From Cerasibacillus terrae (GTDB taxonomy: Bacteria > Bacillota > Bacilli > Bacillales > Amphibacillaceae), in the NCBI RefSeq assembly GCF_008039555.1, contig NZ_VDUW01000013.1, forward strand, positions 1 through 57,774: 57,774 nucleotides of DNA. The letters are read 5' to 3'. The translations under genes and the position numbers were made by a program. Below, piece after piece: positions 30,606 through 42,176 of the stretch. Position 1 is the stretch's first letter. Every line of letters starts with the position of its first letter. Below the pieces are notes generated by a model. It was not told where the DNA came from. It did not search any database and saw only the letters and a program-made list of their open reading frames with translations.

Positions 30606-33600
30606 TTATACTGTTTCCTCTACTTCTTCTTTTTCTTCTTCAAATACAGGAGCTTCAATTTTACGATATCGCTCGATACCAGTTCCAGCTGGGACAAGCT
30701 TTCCAATAATAACATTTTCTTTTAATCCTAATAATTCATCCACTTTTCCCTTTATAGTGGCATCTGTTAGCACTCGAGTTGTTTCTTGGAAAGAAGCTGC
30801 AGATAAGAATGAATCTGTTTCCAAGGAAGCTTTCGTAATTCCTAATAATACTGGTTTTCCTACTGCAAGTTGCTTACCTTCTTCTAGTGATTTTCGGTTT
30901 GCATCTTTAAATTGATGGATTTCCATCAATGATCCCGGCAGTAGATCTGTTTCACCAGCATCTAGAACACGGATTTTACGAAGCATTTGACGAACCATTA
31001 CTTCGACGTGTTTGTCACCAATTTCTACACCTTGCAAACGGTATACACGTTGTACTTCTCGAAGTAAGTAATTTTGAACTCCTTCTACACCTTGTACTTT
31101 TATGAGTTCTTTCGGGTCTATCGATCCTTCATTTAATTCTTGTCCTGCAGTGACCTCATCACCGACGGATACCTTTAATCGTGCATTATACGGAACATTA
31201 TATGATTTTTCTTCTATATCGCTTTTTACGATAATTTCTTGTTTGTCCTTTTCGGTTGTAATATCATGAACAAATCCGTGAATTTCAGTAATGGTTGCCT
31301 TACCTTTCGGATTACGCGCTTCAAACAATTCTTGAATACGTGGTAAACCTTGGGTAATGTCATCTCCAGCTACACCACCTGTGTGGAATGTACGCATGGT
31401 TAACTGTGTACCTGGTTCACCGATGGATTGAGCAGCAATGATTCCAACTGCTTCACCAACCTCCACTTCAGATCCTGTAGCAAGGTTTCGACCATAACAT
31501 TTTTTACATACACCGTGACGTGTATTACAATTAAAGGCTGTTCGAATCACAACCGATTCAATTCCCGCCTCAACAATTTGTTTTGCTTGATCTTCTGAAA
31601 TAACCTCATTTACAGCAACAATGACTTCATCTGTGTCCGGCATTATTACATTTTCAAATGCAGTCCTTCCAACTAAGCGGTCATATAGTGGTTCAATGAC
31701 TTCTGCGCCTTCTGTAAGGGCAGCAACTCTGGAACCACGATCTGTTCCACAATCATTCTCACGAATAATAACATCTTGCGCAACATCAACAAGACGACGG
31801 GTTAAATATCCCGAGTCAGCAGTTTTCAATGCTGTATCCGCAAGTCCTTTTCGTGCCCCGTGTGTTGAGATAAAGTATTCTAATACAGTTAAACCTTCAC
31901 GGAAACTTGATTTAATTGGTAGCTCAATAATACGACCTGACGGGTTCGCCATTAGACCACGCATACCTGCAAGCTGTGTAAAGTTAGATGGGTTACCCCT
32001 TGCACCAGAATCACTCATCATAAAGATTGGATTCATGCGATCTAAGGAGTCCATTAATTTGTCCTGAACAACATCTTTTACATCTGACCAAATTGAAATG
32101 ACACGCTCATAACGTTCTTCTTCTGTAATTAGTCCGCGTCTAAATTGTTTCAACACACGGTCCACTTTCTCCTGAGCTTCATTTAATAATTCTTCTTTTT
32201 CTGCAAGAACAACAACATCAGATATCCCGACAGTCATACCAGCAACAGTCGCATAATGGAAGCCTAAATCTTTCATTAAGTCTAGCATTCGAGATGTTTC
32301 GCTAATTTTAAAGCGTTTAAAGACCTCAGCGATAATATCACCTAAGAAACCTTTTTTAAATGGTTTTACCAATTCCCTTGATTGAATCTCTTCATGGATA
32401 TTCGCCCCACGCTCGACAAAGTATTTTTCAGGGGTTTGTACTTCCAGATTCATCCTTGTTGGTTCATTAATGTATGGGAATGAGTTTGGAAGCATCTCAT
32501 TAAAGATCAACTTTCCAATTGTTGTTAATAACAATTGATTATTTTGTTCTTCTGTGAATGTTTCATTATTAAAACTGGATGCTCTTACTGCTACTCTTGT
32601 GTGTAAATGTACATAATTTGCTTGATAAGCCATCAAAGCTTCGTTTATGTCTTTAAAAACTTTCCCTTCTCCAAGAGCACCTTCTCGTTCGAGTGTTAAG
32701 TAATAGTTACCTAAAACCATGTCTTGTGAAGGTGTAACAACAGGTTTTCCATCTTTCGGATTCAAAATATTTTGAGCAGCTAGCATTAAAATACGCGCTT
32801 CCGCCTGTGCCTCAGCTGATAAAGGAACGTGAACAGCCATCTGATCTCCATCGAAGTCCGCGTTATACGCCGTACAAACAAGTGGATGTAAGTGGATGGC
32901 ACGTCCTTCAACCAATGTCGGTTCAAACGCTTGAATACCCAAGCGGTGTAAGGTTGGTGCCCTATTTAGGAGTACCGGATGTTCCTTAATTACCTCTTCT
33001 AAAACACCCCAAACATCTGGATGCATACGCTCAATTTTACGTTTAGAAGACTTTATATTATGAGCAATCCCTTTTTCAACAAGCTCCTTCATAACAAATG
33101 GTTTAAATAATTCTAGAGCCATTTCTTTAGGTAGTCCACATTGATACATTTTTAAATTTGGTCCTACAACAATAACTGATCTACCGGAATAGTCAACACG
33201 TTTTCCAAGTAAGTTCTGACGAAAACGACCTTGCTTCCCTTTTAACATATGGGACAGTGATTTCAATGGTCGGTTACCTGGACCAGTTACTGGACGACCA
33301 CGACGTCCGTTATCAATTAATGCATCAACCGCTTCTTGAAGCATTCTTTTTTCGTTTTGGACAATGATTCCTGGAGCACCAAGATCAAGTAATCGTTTTA
33401 ATCGATTATTACGATTAATAACACGACGATATAAATCATTTAAATCGGAAGTTGCAAATCGACCACCATCTAATTGCACCATTGGGCGAATTTCTGGCGG
33501 AATAACTGGAAGAACATCCAATACCATCCACGATGGGTCATTTCCAGAATTACGAAATGCCTCTAACACTTCTAGTCGTCTGATTGCACGCGTTCTACGT

Positions 33601-34202
33601 TGACCTTGAATAGTTTTTAATTCTTCTTTGATTGTGTTTACTTCTTTATCTAAATCAATATCTTGAAGTAATTTACGAATCGCTTCTGCTCCCATTTGTG
33701 CATGAAAGGTGTTTCCGTATTTATCATAATAAGAGCGGAACTCTTTTTCAGATAATAATTGTTTTTTCTCTAACGGAGTATTACCTGATTCTGTTACAAT
33801 GTATGCCGCAAAATAAATAACCTCTTCTAATGCTCTTGGCGACATATCTAAAAGAAGTCCCATTCTACTCGGAATCCCTTTGAAATACCATATATGTGAT
33901 ACGGGTGCAGCAAGTTCAATATGTCCCATGCGTTCACGACGCACAGATGCTTTGGTTACCTCAACCCCGCAACGATCACATACAATACCTTTATAACGAA
34001 TTCGTTTATATTTTCCACAATGACATTCCCAGTCTTTCGCAGGTCCAAAAATCCGCTCACAAAAGAGCCCATCTTTCTCTGGTTTCAATGTACGGTAATT
34101 AATTGTTTCTGGTTTCTTTACCTCACCGTATGACCAGGAACGAATTTTTTCTGGTGAAGCCAATCCTATTTTCATATACTCAAAATTATTTACATCTAAC
34201 AA
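30606..34202 (-). CDS. rpoC: RNA polymerase beta' subunit
   Basis: The 1198-residue protein (1199 in B. subtilis) has the N-terminal zinc site [20 protein letters not shown], the catalytic NADFDGDQ near residue 450, the rudder, bridge and trigger-loop region [16 protein letters not shown] and the second zinc cluster [14 protein letters not shown] chose TTG 34202, seven bases after GGGAGG, which gives [16 protein letters not shown] as in relatives; the open frame begins 18 codons earlier. It follows rpoB by 108 bases. Confidence 0.98.
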   Translation of the reverse strand: MLDVNNFEYMKIGLASPEKIRSWSYGEVKKPETINYRTLKPEKDGLFCERIFGPAKDWECHCGKYKRIRYKGIVCDRCGVEVTKASVRRERMGHIELAAPVSHIWYFKGIPSRMGLLLDMSPRALEEVIYFAAYIVTESGNTPLEKKQLLSEKEFRSYYDKYGNTFHAQMGAEAIRKLLQDIDLDKEVNTIKEELKTIQGQRRTRAIRRLEVLEAFRNSGNDPSWMVLDVLPVIPPEIRPMVQLDGGRFATSDLNDLYRRVINRNNRLKRLLDLGAPGIIVQNEKRMLQEAVDALIDNGRRGRPVTGPGNRPLKSLSHMLKGKQGRFRQNLLGKRVDYSGRSVIVVGPNLKMYQCGLPKEMALELFKPFVMKELVEKGIAHNIKSSKRKIERMHPDVWGVLEEVIKEHPVLLNRAPTLHRLGIQAFEPTLVEGRAIHLHPLVCTAYNADFDGDQMAVHVPLSAEAQAEARILMLAAQNILNPKDGKPVVTPSQDMVLGNYYLTLEREGALGEGKVFKDINEALMAYQANYVHLHTRVAVRASSFNNETFTEEQNNQLLLTTIGKLIFNEMLPNSFPYINEPTRMNLEVQTPEKYFVERGANIHEEIQSRELVKPFKKGFLGDIIAEVFKRFKISETSRMLDLMKDLGFHYATVAGMTVGISDVVVLAEKEELLNEAQEKVDRVLKQFRRGLITEEERYERVISIWSDVKDVVQDKLMDSLDRMNPIFMMSDSGARGNPSNFTQLAGMRGLMANPSGRIIELPIKSSFREGLTVLEYFISTHGARKGLADTALKTADSGYLTRRLVDVAQDVIIRENDCGTDRGSRVAALTEGAEVIEPLYDRLVGRTAFENVIMPDTDEVIVAVNEVISEDQAKQIVEAGIESVVIRTAFNCNTRHGVCKKCYGRNLATGSEVEVGEAVGIIAAQSIGEPGTQLTMRTFHTGGVAGDDITQGLPRIQELFEARNPKGKATITEIHGFVHDITTEKDKQEIIVKSDIEEKSYNVPYNARLKVSVGDEVTAGQELNEGSIDPKELIKVQGVEGVQNYLLREVQRVYRLQGVEIGDKHVEVMVRQMLRKIRVLDAGETDLLPGSLMEIHQFKDANRKSLEEGKQLAVGKPVLLGITKASLETDSFLSAASFQETTRVLTDATIKGKVDELLGLKENVIIGKLVPAGTGIERYRKIEAPVFEEEKEEVEETV

Positions 34203-34310
34203 GGGGCTACCTCCCTTTTTAATGTATGATTTTACCCATTGAAATTGGTTATCCACTGATGGGAAAAGTCATCTCATCAGTGGAATTATCATATTTTGTT
34301 TAATTCATCT

Positions 34311-37300
34311 TTATTTCTTACTTTGTTCTAAGTCTAAGTTAAGCTTACTTGCTTGCTGTGAGTCTTCCTTTTCCAATTCGCGAAGTTCAATTTCTTCCTT
34401 ATCACTTGAAAGGATTTTCACATCAATCCCTAAACTTTGTAATTCTTTAATTAGAACTTTAAAAGATTCTGGTATACCTGGTTCTGGGGCATTTTCGCCT
34501 TTTACAATTGACTCATATGTTTGCACACGCCCAACAACGTCATCTGATTTAACGGTTAGTAATTCTTGTAACGTGTATGCCGCTCCATATGCCTCTAGAG
34601 CCCATACCTCCATTTCACCAAAACGTTGTCCACCAAATTGGGCCTTACCACCCAATGGCTGTTGTGTAACTAAAGAATATGGTCCAGTTGAACGAGCATG
34701 TAGTTTGTCATCAACCATATGTGCTAATTTAATCATGTACATTACACCTACAGATACACGATTGTCAAACGGTTCACCTGTCCTTCCATCATAGAGAACC
34801 GTTTTGGCATCTCTTGGCATTCCCGCTTCATCCAGTGCTTCCCAAACATCTTGTTCTGTCGCTCCATCAAATACCGGAGAAGCAACATGAATACCTAGTT
34901 TACGAGCTGCCATTCCTAGATGCAATTCAAAAACTTGCCCAATGTTCATTCGTGAAGGAACTCCAAGTGGATTCAACATAATATCGATTGGATTTCCATC
35001 TGGTAAATATGGCATATCTTCTTCTGGTAGAATTCTGGATATAACACCTTTGTTTCCGTGTCTACCTGCCATCTTGTCTCCTTCTTTGATTTTACGCTTT
35101 TGAACAATATATACACGAACAAGTTTATTTACACCTGGAGGTAATTCGTCACCGTCTTCACGGTTGAATACTTTAACGTCTAATACAATTCCACCTGCAC
35201 CATGTGGTACACGCAATGAAGTATCACGAACCTCGCGAGCCTTTTCACCAAAAATAGCATGTAATAAACGTTCTTCTGCTGAGAGTTCTGTTACTCCTTT
35301 TGGTGTTACTTTCCCAACTAGGATATCGCCATCCTTTACTTCTGCACCAATACGGATAATTCCTTGCTCATTTAAGTTTTTCAGTGCATCTTCACCAACA
35401 TTAGGTATATCTCTTGTAATTTCTTCAGGCCCTAATTTTGTATCACGGGATTCTGATTCATATTCTTCAATATGAATTGATGTATACACATCATCTTTAA
35501 CAAGACGCTCACTCATAATAATCGCGTCCTCATAGTTATATCCTTCCCATGCCATAAAGCCGATTAAGATATTACGTCCTAATGCTAATTCACCTTTTTC
35601 CATAGACGGACCATCTGCAAGGATTTCTCCTTTTGCCACACGATCTCCCGCTTTTACAATTGGGCGTTGATTATAGCATGAACCTTGGTTAGAACGTTCA
35701 TATTTCCGTAAACCATATCGATCTACATCGCCTTTTACTTCTTTTCCATCAACTTCTGAAATCCGACGAACAACAACTTCTTTCGCTTCTACACTCTCAA
35801 CAATTCCAGCATGACGGCAAATAATAGCAGCACCAGAGTCCTTTCCAGACACATATTCCATTCCTGTTCCTACAATTGGAGATTCAGGCTCCAACAGTGG
35901 TACTGCCTGGCGTTGCATGTTTGCACCCATTAGAGCACGGTTCGAGTCATCATTTTCTAAGAACGGTACACAAGCGGTTGCAGCTGATACTACCTGCTTA
36001 GGTGATACGTCCATATAATCGATTTGAGTATATTTCACCTCAATGTTCTCTCCACGAAATCTGGCAATTACTTCTTCATCAATGAAAACGCCATTTTCAT
36101 CGAGTGGTGCGTTCGCTTGCGCAACAACGTAATTATCTTCTTCATCAGCTGTCAAATAATCAATATGGCCAGTTACTTTTCCTGTTTCCGGATCAACTCG
36201 GCGATAAGGTGTTTCGATAAATCCAAACTTATTTACCTTCGCATAGGATGACAGTGAGTTAATTAAACCGATGTTTGGACCTTCTGGCGTTTCGATCGGA
36301 CACATTCTCCCATAGTGTGAGTAGTGAACGTCTCGCACTTCAAATCCTGCCCGCTCACGAGTTAAACCACCTGGTCCAAGTGCTGATAAACGACGTTTAT
36401 GAGTTAATTCAGCTAATGGATTTGTTTGATCCATAAACTGAGATAACTGAGAACTTCCGAAAAATTCTTTAATCGATGCAATAACTGGTCGAATATTAAT
36501 CAGTTGTTGTGGTGTAATACTTGAAGTATCCTGAATGGACATTCTTTCTCTTACAACACGTTCCATACGGGACAAACCGATTCGAAATTGATTTTGTAAT
36601 AGTTCACCTACTGAACGTAGTCGACGGTTTCCTAAATGGTCAATATCATCTGTGTATCCTACCTGATGTAATAAATTAAAAAAGTAGCCAATAGATGATA
36701 AAATATCTGCAGGTGTAATATTTTTCACATCTGATCCTACATTTCCATTACCAATTACATTTAAGATACGTTCCCTTTCAGGATCTGTCGGGTCAAAGAT
36801 TTTAATAGATTGAAGTCTAACAGGTTCATCTAGGATAGCTTCTTCTGAATCAAAAACTTTTTCCCCTACCAATGACGTTTCATCATCTAAATACGGGATG
36901 ATTTTATTGAGTAGTTTTCGCTCTAGCTTATCCCCTTTTTGTGCTAAAACTTCCCCTGTTTCTGGATCAACAATCGGTTCTGCAAGCACCTGATTGAATA
37001 ATCTGTTCTGTAAATGTAACTTTTTATTTATTTTATATCGACCAACATACGCAAGATCATAACGTTTCGGATCGAAAAATCGTGATACAAGCAAACTTTT
37101 TGCATTTTCTACTGTAGGTGGTTCACCTGGTCGCAAACGTTCATATATTTCTAGCAAGGCTTTTTCAGTTGTTTCGGTATTATCTTTTTCTAATGTATTT
37201 AATAGGTATTCATTGTCTCCTATTAAATCGATAATCTCCTCATCAGAATTAAACCCAAGTGCACGTAATAAAACGGTAATCGGCAATTTCCTTGTGCGAT

Positions 37301-37853
37301 CTATTCTGACGTGCACAACATCTTTGGCATCTGTTTCAAATTCAAGCCATGCACCACGGTTAGGTATAACGGTTGCAGTTAAACCTCTTTTCCCATTTTT
37401 GTCTATTTTTTCGTTGTAATAAACACTAGGAGAACGTACTAACTGTGAAACGATGACACGTTCTGCACCATTGATGATAAATGTCCCTGTATCTGTCATC
37501 AATGGAAAATCGCCCATAAAAACTTCCTGTTCTTTTACTTCACCTGTTTCATTGTTAATCAATCGAACTTTAACACGAAGGGGTGCGTCATAGGTTACAT
37601 CCCTTTCTTTCGATTCTTCTACAGGATACTTTGGATCAGCCATTGTATAATCGACAAATTCTAATGAAAGATTTCCCGTAAAATCCTCAATAGGAGAGAT
37701 ATCACGAAACATCTCTCGCATTCCCTCTTCTAAAAACCATTGGTAAGAAGCGGTTTGAATCTCAATTAAATTCGGTAATTCTAATACTTCACTGATTCGA
37801 GCATAACTTCTACGCTTGCGATGTTGCCCATACTGAACTAGTTGACCTGCCAA
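34311..37853 (-). CDS. rpoB: RNA polymerase beta subunit
   Basis: The 1180-residue protein is slightly shorter at the C-terminus than in B. subtilis (1193), where an acidic tail varies. The rifampicin pocket [26 protein letters not shown] is wild-type, so the strain should be sensitive. TTG 37853 is chosen because GAGGTGA lies just upstream and [26 protein letters not shown] matches relatives. A 430-base gap, with no promoter I can place with confidence, separates it from ybxB. Confidence 0.98.
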   Translation of the reverse strand: MAGQLVQYGQHRKRRSYARISEVLELPNLIEIQTASYQWFLEEGMREMFRDISPIEDFTGNLSLEFVDYTMADPKYPVEESKERDVTYDAPLRVKVRLINNETGEVKEQEVFMGDFPLMTDTGTFIINGAERVIVSQLVRSPSVYYNEKIDKNGKRGLTATVIPNRGAWLEFETDAKDVVHVRIDRTRKLPITVLLRALGFNSDEEIIDLIGDNEYLLNTLEKDNTETTEKALLEIYERLRPGEPPTVENAKSLLVSRFFDPKRYDLAYVGRYKINKKLHLQNRLFNQVLAEPIVDPETGEVLAQKGDKLERKLLNKIIPYLDDETSLVGEKVFDSEEAILDEPVRLQSIKIFDPTDPERERILNVIGNGNVGSDVKNITPADILSSIGYFFNLLHQVGYTDDIDHLGNRRLRSVGELLQNQFRIGLSRMERVVRERMSIQDTSSITPQQLINIRPVIASIKEFFGSSQLSQFMDQTNPLAELTHKRRLSALGPGGLTRERAGFEVRDVHYSHYGRMCPIETPEGPNIGLINSLSSYAKVNKFGFIETPYRRVDPETGKVTGHIDYLTADEEDNYVVAQANAPLDENGVFIDEEVIARFRGENIEVKYTQIDYMDVSPKQVVSAATACVPFLENDDSNRALMGANMQRQAVPLLEPESPIVGTGMEYVSGKDSGAAIICRHAGIVESVEAKEVVVRRISEVDGKEVKGDVDRYGLRKYERSNQGSCYNQRPIVKAGDRVAKGEILADGPSMEKGELALGRNILIGFMAWEGYNYEDAIIMSERLVKDDVYTSIHIEEYESESRDTKLGPEEITRDIPNVGEDALKNLNEQGIIRIGAEVKDGDILVGKVTPKGVTELSAEERLLHAIFGEKAREVRDTSLRVPHGAGGIVLDVKVFNREDGDELPPGVNKLVRVYIVQKRKIKEGDKMAGRHGNKGVISRILPEEDMPYLPDGNPIDIMLNPLGVPSRMNIGQVFELHLGMAARKLGIHVASPVFDGATEQDVWEALDEAGMPRDAKTVLYDGRTGEPFDNRVSVGVMYMIKLAHMVDDKLHARSTGPYSLVTQQPLGGKAQFGGQRFGEMEVWALEAYGAAYTLQELLTVKSDDVVGRVQTYESIVKGENAPEPGIPESFKVLIKELQSLGIDVKILSSDKEEIELRELEKEDSQQASKLNLDLEQSKK

Positions 37854-38290
37854 CTGCTTCACCTCTCAAATCTTGCATTGTTTGCATGTAAACTATGTAT
37901 ACATACAAAAATGTATAATATATTTTCAGAAAAACCGATACATATAATCATTTTGGTTTTCCTTTATAACAAATGATACAAATCTAAAACATGCAATATG
38001 ATGCACTATTAAAGGGATTCCCCACATATAAAATACTTTATCCTTTTAAAATTCTCATTGGAGCAAAGGAAAATATACTTGCTATCCACTCCGTAATGAG
38101 TTATCTTAAAATAAAAAAGAATTTTTCGTAAAGGTACTGAATAAAAAATCGGAAAACAAATTATTTCCAACCATTTTATCATTGTTTCCGATTCTTGATA
38201 GATTATACCTCATGTATTTTTATAAAAAATGCTTGACAAAAGAAATCCCATGTTAGCATTTAATAATACTATCATAACATAAGACTATCG
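37854..38290. other. Gap upstream of rpoB
   Basis: This 437-base stretch is AT-rich and has no gene. It contains the terminator of the methyltransferase gene at 38141-38193. The rest must carry the rpoBC promoter and leader, but I find no -35/-10 pair of good quality and spacing on the minus strand. A TTGACA at 38233 is on the plus strand with no good -10 at proper distance. Confidence 0.5.
38141..38193 (-). terminator. Terminator after the methyltransferase gene
   Basis: AATCGGAAAACAA (38147-38159) pairs with TTGTTTCCGATT (38182-38193) with one bulged base, and on the minus strand it is followed by TTTTTTATT. It ends the rplJ-rplL-methyltransferase transcript upstream of rpoB. Confidence 0.75.
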
Positions 38291-38893
38291 TCAAATTTTT
38301 ATCGAACGTAAAATATAGTATCCTTTGCTTTTCACTACCACTTCTACATTACCAAACAACTGCTCTAGCTTTTTCTTCGCTGACGGTGCACCTTGCTTTT
38401 TTTGAATAACAATCCACAATTCTCCACCAGAATATAATGACAATGCGCTTTCCTCGAACATAGCATGCACGACTTTTTTTCCTGCTCTAATAGGTGGATT
38501 TGTTAAGATAGATGCAAACATGCGTTCATTTAATTGTTTTAAGCGATCACTCTTTAAAATTTCCACGTTCTTCACATCATTAAGATGAGCATTTTGTTTA
38601 GCTAATAATATTGCCCTTTCATTAACATCTACCATAGTTACTTGGCAATCTGGAAAACTGGATGCTAGCGCAATTCCAATTGGTCCATATCCACACCCTA
38701 AATCTAAGATATCTCCCTTAACAGAAGGTGGATTAAAATGTTCAATTAGAAGCCTAGTACCATAATCTACTTCTCCTTTTGAAAATACGCCATAATCACT
38801 TATGAAAGTAAATTCTTTTTGCCGTAATCTGTACTTCCATGTCTTGGGTGAACTTTTTGATTGAGGTTTTTGAGAAAAGTAATGTTCTGACAT
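38291..38893 (-). CDS. Class I methyltransferase, RsmC-like (YbxB)
   Basis: The 200-residue protein has the SAM-binding motif DILDLGCGYGPIGIALA and the catalytic ILTNPPIRAG (the NPP motif of N2-guanine and related RNA methyltransferases). The family (YbxB in B. subtilis) is related to 16S rRNA methyltransferase RsmC. It sits between rplL and rpoB as usual in bacilli. The exact target base is not known from the sequence. Confidence 0.85.
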   Translation of the reverse strand: MSEHYFSQKPQSKSSPKTWKYRLRQKEFTFISDYGVFSKGEVDYGTRLLIEHFNPPSVKGDILDLGCGYGPIGIALASSFPDCQVTMVDVNERAILLAKQNAHLNDVKNVEILKSDRLKQLNERMFASILTNPPIRAGKKVVHAMFEESALSLYSGGELWIVIQKKQGAPSAKKKLEQLFGNVEVVVKSKGYYILRSIKI

Positions 38894-38998
38894 GTTTTAA
38901 CACCTTTCTTTTTTCTGAAATAAAAGAAATATCCTAGGTGTAAATTTAAAGCTCGCCGTTTTACGACGAGCTTATATAATGAATTTTTAACAATTAAC

Positions 38999-39364
38999 TT
39001 ATTTTAATTCTACAGATGCGCCAACTTCTTCTAATTTTTCTTTAATTTCTTCTGCTTCTTCTTTTGCAACGCCTTCTTTTACTGCTTTTGGAGCATTATC
39101 AACTAGTTCTTTCGCATCTTTCAAGCCAAGGCCTGTGATTTCACGAACAACTTTGATAACTTTAATTTTTGATGATCCAGCACCTGCAAGTACTACATCA
39201 AATTCTGATTGTTCTTCAGCAGCATCTCCGCCACCTGCGCCACCAGCAACTGCTACTGGAGCTGCAGCTGTTACACCAAATTCCTCTTCAATTGCTTTTA
39301 CTAAGTCATTTAATTCTAAAACAGACATTTCTTTAATTGCATCAATAATTTGTTCTTTAGTCAT
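38999..39364 (-). CDS. rplL: 50S ribosomal protein L7/L12
   Basis: The 121-residue protein has the N-terminal dimer domain, an Ala-Gly-rich hinge ([20 protein letters not shown]) and the C-terminal factor-binding domain [30 protein letters not shown]. It forms the stalk that recruits EF-Tu, EF-G and IF-2. It lies 45 bases after rplJ, with which it is regulated. Confidence 0.97.
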   Translation of the reverse strand: MTKEQIIDAIKEMSVLELNDLVKAIEEEFGVTAAAPVAVAGGAGGGDAAEEQSEFDVVLAGAGSSKIKVIKVVREITGLGLKDAKELVDNAPKAVKEGVAKEEAEEIKEKLEEVGASVELK

Positions 39365-39409
39365 GTTATTTCCTCCTATAGTTTTATTTATACAACGAAT
39401 CTATAAAAA

Positions 39410-39910
39410 TTAAGCACCTTGTTCTTCTTTTTGTTCTGCCACGGCTTTTGTAGCGTACGCAAAGTTGCGGATTGGAGCTTGTAGAACACTAAGCAACATA
39501 GAAACCATACCTTCGTAGTTCGGTAGGCTTGCAAGTTCTGTAATTTCATCTAGGGATGCAATATTCCCTTCGATGACACCGCCTTTAATTTCTAATGCTT
39601 CATGATCTTTAGCGAAGTCATTTAAAATACGTGCTGGCGCAACAACATCCTCATCACTAAACGCGATTGCTGTTGGACCAACTAAAGTATCTGTTAATTC
39701 TTCCAGGCCAGCTGCCTCTGCCGCGCGACGTGCCATGGTGTTTTTATAAACTTTATAATCTACACCTGCTTCACGAAGTTGTTTACGAAGTTCTGTCACT
39801 TCTGAAACATCAAGTCCACGGTAGTTTACAAGAACAGTTGATTGGCTTGAACGAAATTTTTCTGTAATTTCTTCAACGATTTGTTTTTTACTTTCCATTA
39901 CTTTAGACAT
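39410..39910 (-). CDS. rplJ: 50S ribosomal protein L10
   Basis: The start ATG 39910 (AGGGGGTGG upstream) gives 166 residues, the B. subtilis length; the frame opens 32 codons earlier inside the leader. L10 anchors L12 dimers to the 23S rRNA and, as an L10-L12 complex, binds its own leader to repress synthesis. Conserved blocks include [22 protein letters not shown] and YKNTMARRA. Confidence 0.97.
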   Translation of the reverse strand: MSKVMESKKQIVEEITEKFRSSQSTVLVNYRGLDVSEVTELRKQLREAGVDYKVYKNTMARRAAEAAGLEELTDTLVGPTAIAFSDEDVVAPARILNDFAKDHEALEIKGGVIEGNIASLDEITELASLPNYEGMVSMLLSVLQAPIRNFAYATKAVAEQKEEQGA

Positions 39911-39947
39911 TATTCCACCCCCTAAAAGGATCATCATACCGTAAAAA

Positions 39948-40097
39948 AGCTTATAAAATAAGGGAGCCTTTAGGCGGAGGCTCCCTTCATAAAAGATAAT
40001 AATCACGCATTATCCAATTTATTAGAAAAAAACCTCGGCAGGATGATTAAGCAAACGCCCCTACTGTCTACGGTATAACGTATTTAATTTTAAAACC
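39948..40097 (-). promoter_or_regulatory. L10 leader (autoregulatory attenuator)
   Basis: The transcribed leader carries the family's conserved pattern on the minus strand: CCGTAGACAG near 40073, GCTTAATCAT near 40050 and CCTGCCGAGG near 40040, the L10-L12 binding site. Downstream, AGGGAGCCT (39986-39978 on the minus strand) and AGGCTCCCT (39969-39961) form a hairpin followed by TATTTTAT, the terminator that is expected to form when L10-L12 binds. It controls rplJ and rplL. Confidence 0.9.
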
Positions 40098-40103
40098 TGA
40101 TTT

Positions 40104-40132
40104 ATTATATCGGCTTATTTTATAAATGTCAA
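40104..40132 (-). promoter_or_regulatory. Consensus promoter of rplJ-rplL
   Basis: On the minus strand TTGACA (40132-40127) and TATAAT (40109-40104) are both perfect sigma-A hexamers at the ideal 17-base spacing. It starts right after the rplA stop codon and would begin transcription near 40097, at the head of the L10 leader. Confidence 0.88.
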
Positions 40133-40135
40133 GCC

Positions 40136-40831
40136 TTATGGACGATAATTAGAAACGTCAATTTTGATACCAGGACCCATTGTTTTAGAAATCGCCATAT
40201 TTAGTAAATATTTCCCTTTAACTGATTGTGGTCTAACTTTCACAATTGTTTCTGCCAATGCTTCAAAGTTTTCAACAAGCTTTTCTGTGTCGAATGACAG
40301 TTTACCAACTGGAACATGTAAGTTAGAAGCTTTATCAACGCGGTATTCAACTTTACCTGCTTTGATTTCTTTCACAGCTTTCTCGACTTCAAAAGTAACT
40401 GTGCCTGTTTTAGGGTTAGGCATTAATCCTTTTGGTCCAAGAACTCGCCCTAATTTACCCACTTCTGCCATCATATCAGGAGTTGCAACAATTACATCGA
40501 ACTCTAACCAACCTTGGTTAATTTTTTCAATAAAATCTTGTTCTCCCACATAGTCTGCACCTGCAGCTTCTGCTTCTTTTGCTTTTTCACCTTTCGCAAA
40601 CACAAGTACTCGTTGTGTTTTACCAGTTCCATGCGGCAGAACCATTGCACCGCGAATTTGTTGATCCGCTTTCTTCGGATCCACTCCTAAGCGAAAGGCA
40701 ACTTCAACTGTTTCATCAAACTTTGCTTTTGGCATTTGTTTTAAAAGCTCAACAGCTTCTTCAATTTGGTAGCTTTTTGAGCGATCAACTAATTTCGTAG
40801 CTTCTTGATACTTTTTACCTCTTTTAGCCAT
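40136..40831 (-). CDS. rplA: 50S ribosomal protein L1
   Basis: The start ATG 40831 gives 231 residues ([19 protein letters not shown]), against 232 in B. subtilis. The core [33 protein letters not shown] and [18 protein letters not shown] are diagnostic. L1 forms the stalk that moves E-site tRNA. It follows rplK by 199 bases, with a hairpin in between. Confidence 0.97.
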   Translation of the reverse strand: MAKRGKKYQEATKLVDRSKSYQIEEAVELLKQMPKAKFDETVEVAFRLGVDPKKADQQIRGAMVLPHGTGKTQRVLVFAKGEKAKEAEAAGADYVGEQDFIEKINQGWLEFDVIVATPDMMAEVGKLGRVLGPKGLMPNPKTGTVTFEVEKAVKEIKAGKVEYRVDKASNLHVPVGKLSFDTEKLVENFEALAETIVKVRPQSVKGKYLLNMAISKTMGPGIKIDVSNYRP

Positions 40832-40988
40832 TTTGTTTCCTCCTCTATTGTGGTTATAACGGTTTGACCTCCCACTTATAAAAGCCACTCTAGACTTTTA
40901 TAATGTAGATGAGCGATTCATCATCTATAGGGTTTTTTATATCCGTATTTTGCATCGAATTTGCTCGATGTTACATGTTCATACGAAA

Positions 40989-41016
40989 AGGTTGCGAATT
41001 TTTTATGTCGCAACCT
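40989..41016 (-). terminator. Hairpin between rplK and rplA
   Basis: AGGTTGCGA (40989-40997) pairs perfectly with TCGCAACCT (41008-41016), a 9-bp stem. On the minus strand it is followed by only TTTTCG, so it may be a partial terminator or attenuator that changes the ratio of rplK to rplA. The large gap within this pair is unlike the compact spacing elsewhere in the window. Confidence 0.55.
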
Positions 41017-41030
41017 GATAGACTCCAAAA

Positions 41031-41456
41031 TTAGTCTTCAATCGTAATACCCATGCTACGTGCTGTACCTTCAACCATCCGCATTGCCGCTTCTACATCA
41101 GCCGCGTTAAGGTCTTGCATTTTCATTTCAGCAATTTCTTTGACTTTATCGCGTTTTACCGTTGCTACTTTATTACGGTTCGGCTCACCAGAAGCTTTAT
41201 CGATACCCGCTTCTTTTTTAAGTAACACTGCAGCAGGTGGAGTTTTAGTAATAAATGTGAATGAACGGTCTTCAAATACTGTAATTTCAACAGGGATAAT
41301 TAATCCTGTTTGTTCTTGAGTACGCGCATTAAATTCTTTACAAAATCCCATGATATTAATACCCGCTTGACCTAATGCAGGTCCTACCGGTGGTGCTGGG
41401 TTAGCTTTACCAGCTGGAATTTGTAATTTAACAACTTGAATAACTTTTTTAGCCAC
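41031..41456 (-). CDS. rplK: 50S ribosomal protein L11
   Basis: GTG 41456, preceded by AAGGAGGTG, gives 141 residues ([29 protein letters not shown] after the initiator), the B. subtilis length. L11 shapes the GTPase centre and is needed for thiostrepton binding and RelA activation. The open frame extends three codons upstream into the ribosome binding site. It follows nusG by about 150 bases. Confidence 0.97.
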   Translation of the reverse strand: MAKKVIQVVKLQIPAGKANPAPPVGPALGQAGINIMGFCKEFNARTQEQTGLIIPVEITVFEDRSFTFITKTPPAAVLLKKEAGIDKASGEPNRNKVATVKRDKVKEIAEMKMQDLNAADVEAAMRMVEGTARSMGITIED

Positions 41457-41608
41457 GAGACACACCTCCTTAAAGTCCGTGATGTGGTAATAGGGGTGAT
41501 ATATCCCCTCCCACTCTTCTATTCAGATCTACTTCATAGAACATGAATAACAAGAGAATTTTAGCATGATTTCACCATTTATGCAAGCATTACTATTTAA
41601 CATAAAAT

Positions 41609-42142
41609 CTATAATTTCTCAATTTGTCCAAAATCTAATTCCACGGGAGTATCTCTCCCAAACATATTCACATGTACTTTTACTTTTTGTTTATCTGTAT
41701 CTATATTTTCAATGGTCCCCGTAAAGTTTGCAAATGGGCCATCTGTCACACGAACATTCTCTTTTACTTCAAAGTCTACTTGGTATACTTTATCTGCTAA
41801 TCCCATTTGTTTTAAAATATGGTCTACCTCATGTGGTAAAAGCGGAGTTGGTTTTGTTCCTCCACCACTTGAGCCAATAAATCCAGTTACACCAGGTGTA
41901 TTTCTAACAACATACCAAGAATCATCTGTCATAATCATCTCTGTTATGACATAACCAGGAAAAACTTTCTTTTTAGCTACTTTCTTTTTGCCATCTTTCA
42001 CTTCTGTCTTTTCTTCTTCTGGTACAATTACCCGAAATATCTTATCTTCCATTCCCATTGTTTCTACACGTTTTTCAAGATTTGTTTTTACTTTATTTTC
42101 ATATCCAGAATACGTATGAATCACATACCAGTTTTTTTCCAT
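41609..42142 (-). CDS. nusG: Transcription termination/antitermination factor NusG
   Basis: The 177-residue protein (177 in B. subtilis) has the N-terminal RNA-polymerase-binding domain (EKNWYVIHTYSGYENKVKTNLEKRV; FPGYVITEMIMTDDSWYVVRNTPGVTGFIG) and a C-terminal KOW domain (VTDGPFANFTGTIENIDTDKQKVKV). It controls pausing and links transcription to translation. Its start lacks a ribosome binding site at normal distance: the run GGGGGG ends 26 bases upstream, with a perfect hairpin between. It is not adjacent to secE as in relatives. Confidence 0.97.
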   Translation of the reverse strand: MEKNWYVIHTYSGYENKVKTNLEKRVETMGMEDKIFRVIVPEEEKTEVKDGKKKVAKKKVFPGYVITEMIMTDDSWYVVRNTPGVTGFIGSSGGGTKPTPLLPHEVDHILKQMGLADKVYQVDFEVKENVRVTDGPFANFTGTIENIDTDKQKVKVHVNMFGRDTPVELDFGQIEKL

Positions 42143-42176
42143 ATTAAACCGGACAACGCCTTGTCCTTCCCCCCTT
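42143..42176 (-). promoter_or_regulatory. Hairpin between ribosome binding site and start of nusG
   Basis: On the minus strand AAGGGGGG (42176-42169) is the only Shine-Dalgarno-like run. It is followed by GGACAA-GGCG-TTGTCC (42166-42151), a perfect 6-bp stem with a tetraloop, then eight bases to the ATG at 42142. If the hairpin forms, the effective spacing falls from 26 to about 10 bases. Confidence 0.55.

Noticed and set aside
31621..32067. 148-codon plus-strand frame inside rpoC
   Set aside because: Antisense to a highly conserved part of rpoC; a shadow frame.
38233..38262. TTGACA on the plus strand with TAATAA downstream
   Set aside because: The spacing is 22 bases and there is no rightward gene to serve.
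40164..40553. 129-codon open frame on the plus strand
   Set aside because: It lies wholly antisense to rplA, has no ribosome binding site, and its composition (Ser/Thr/Pro-rich) is that of a mirrored ribosomal protein gene.
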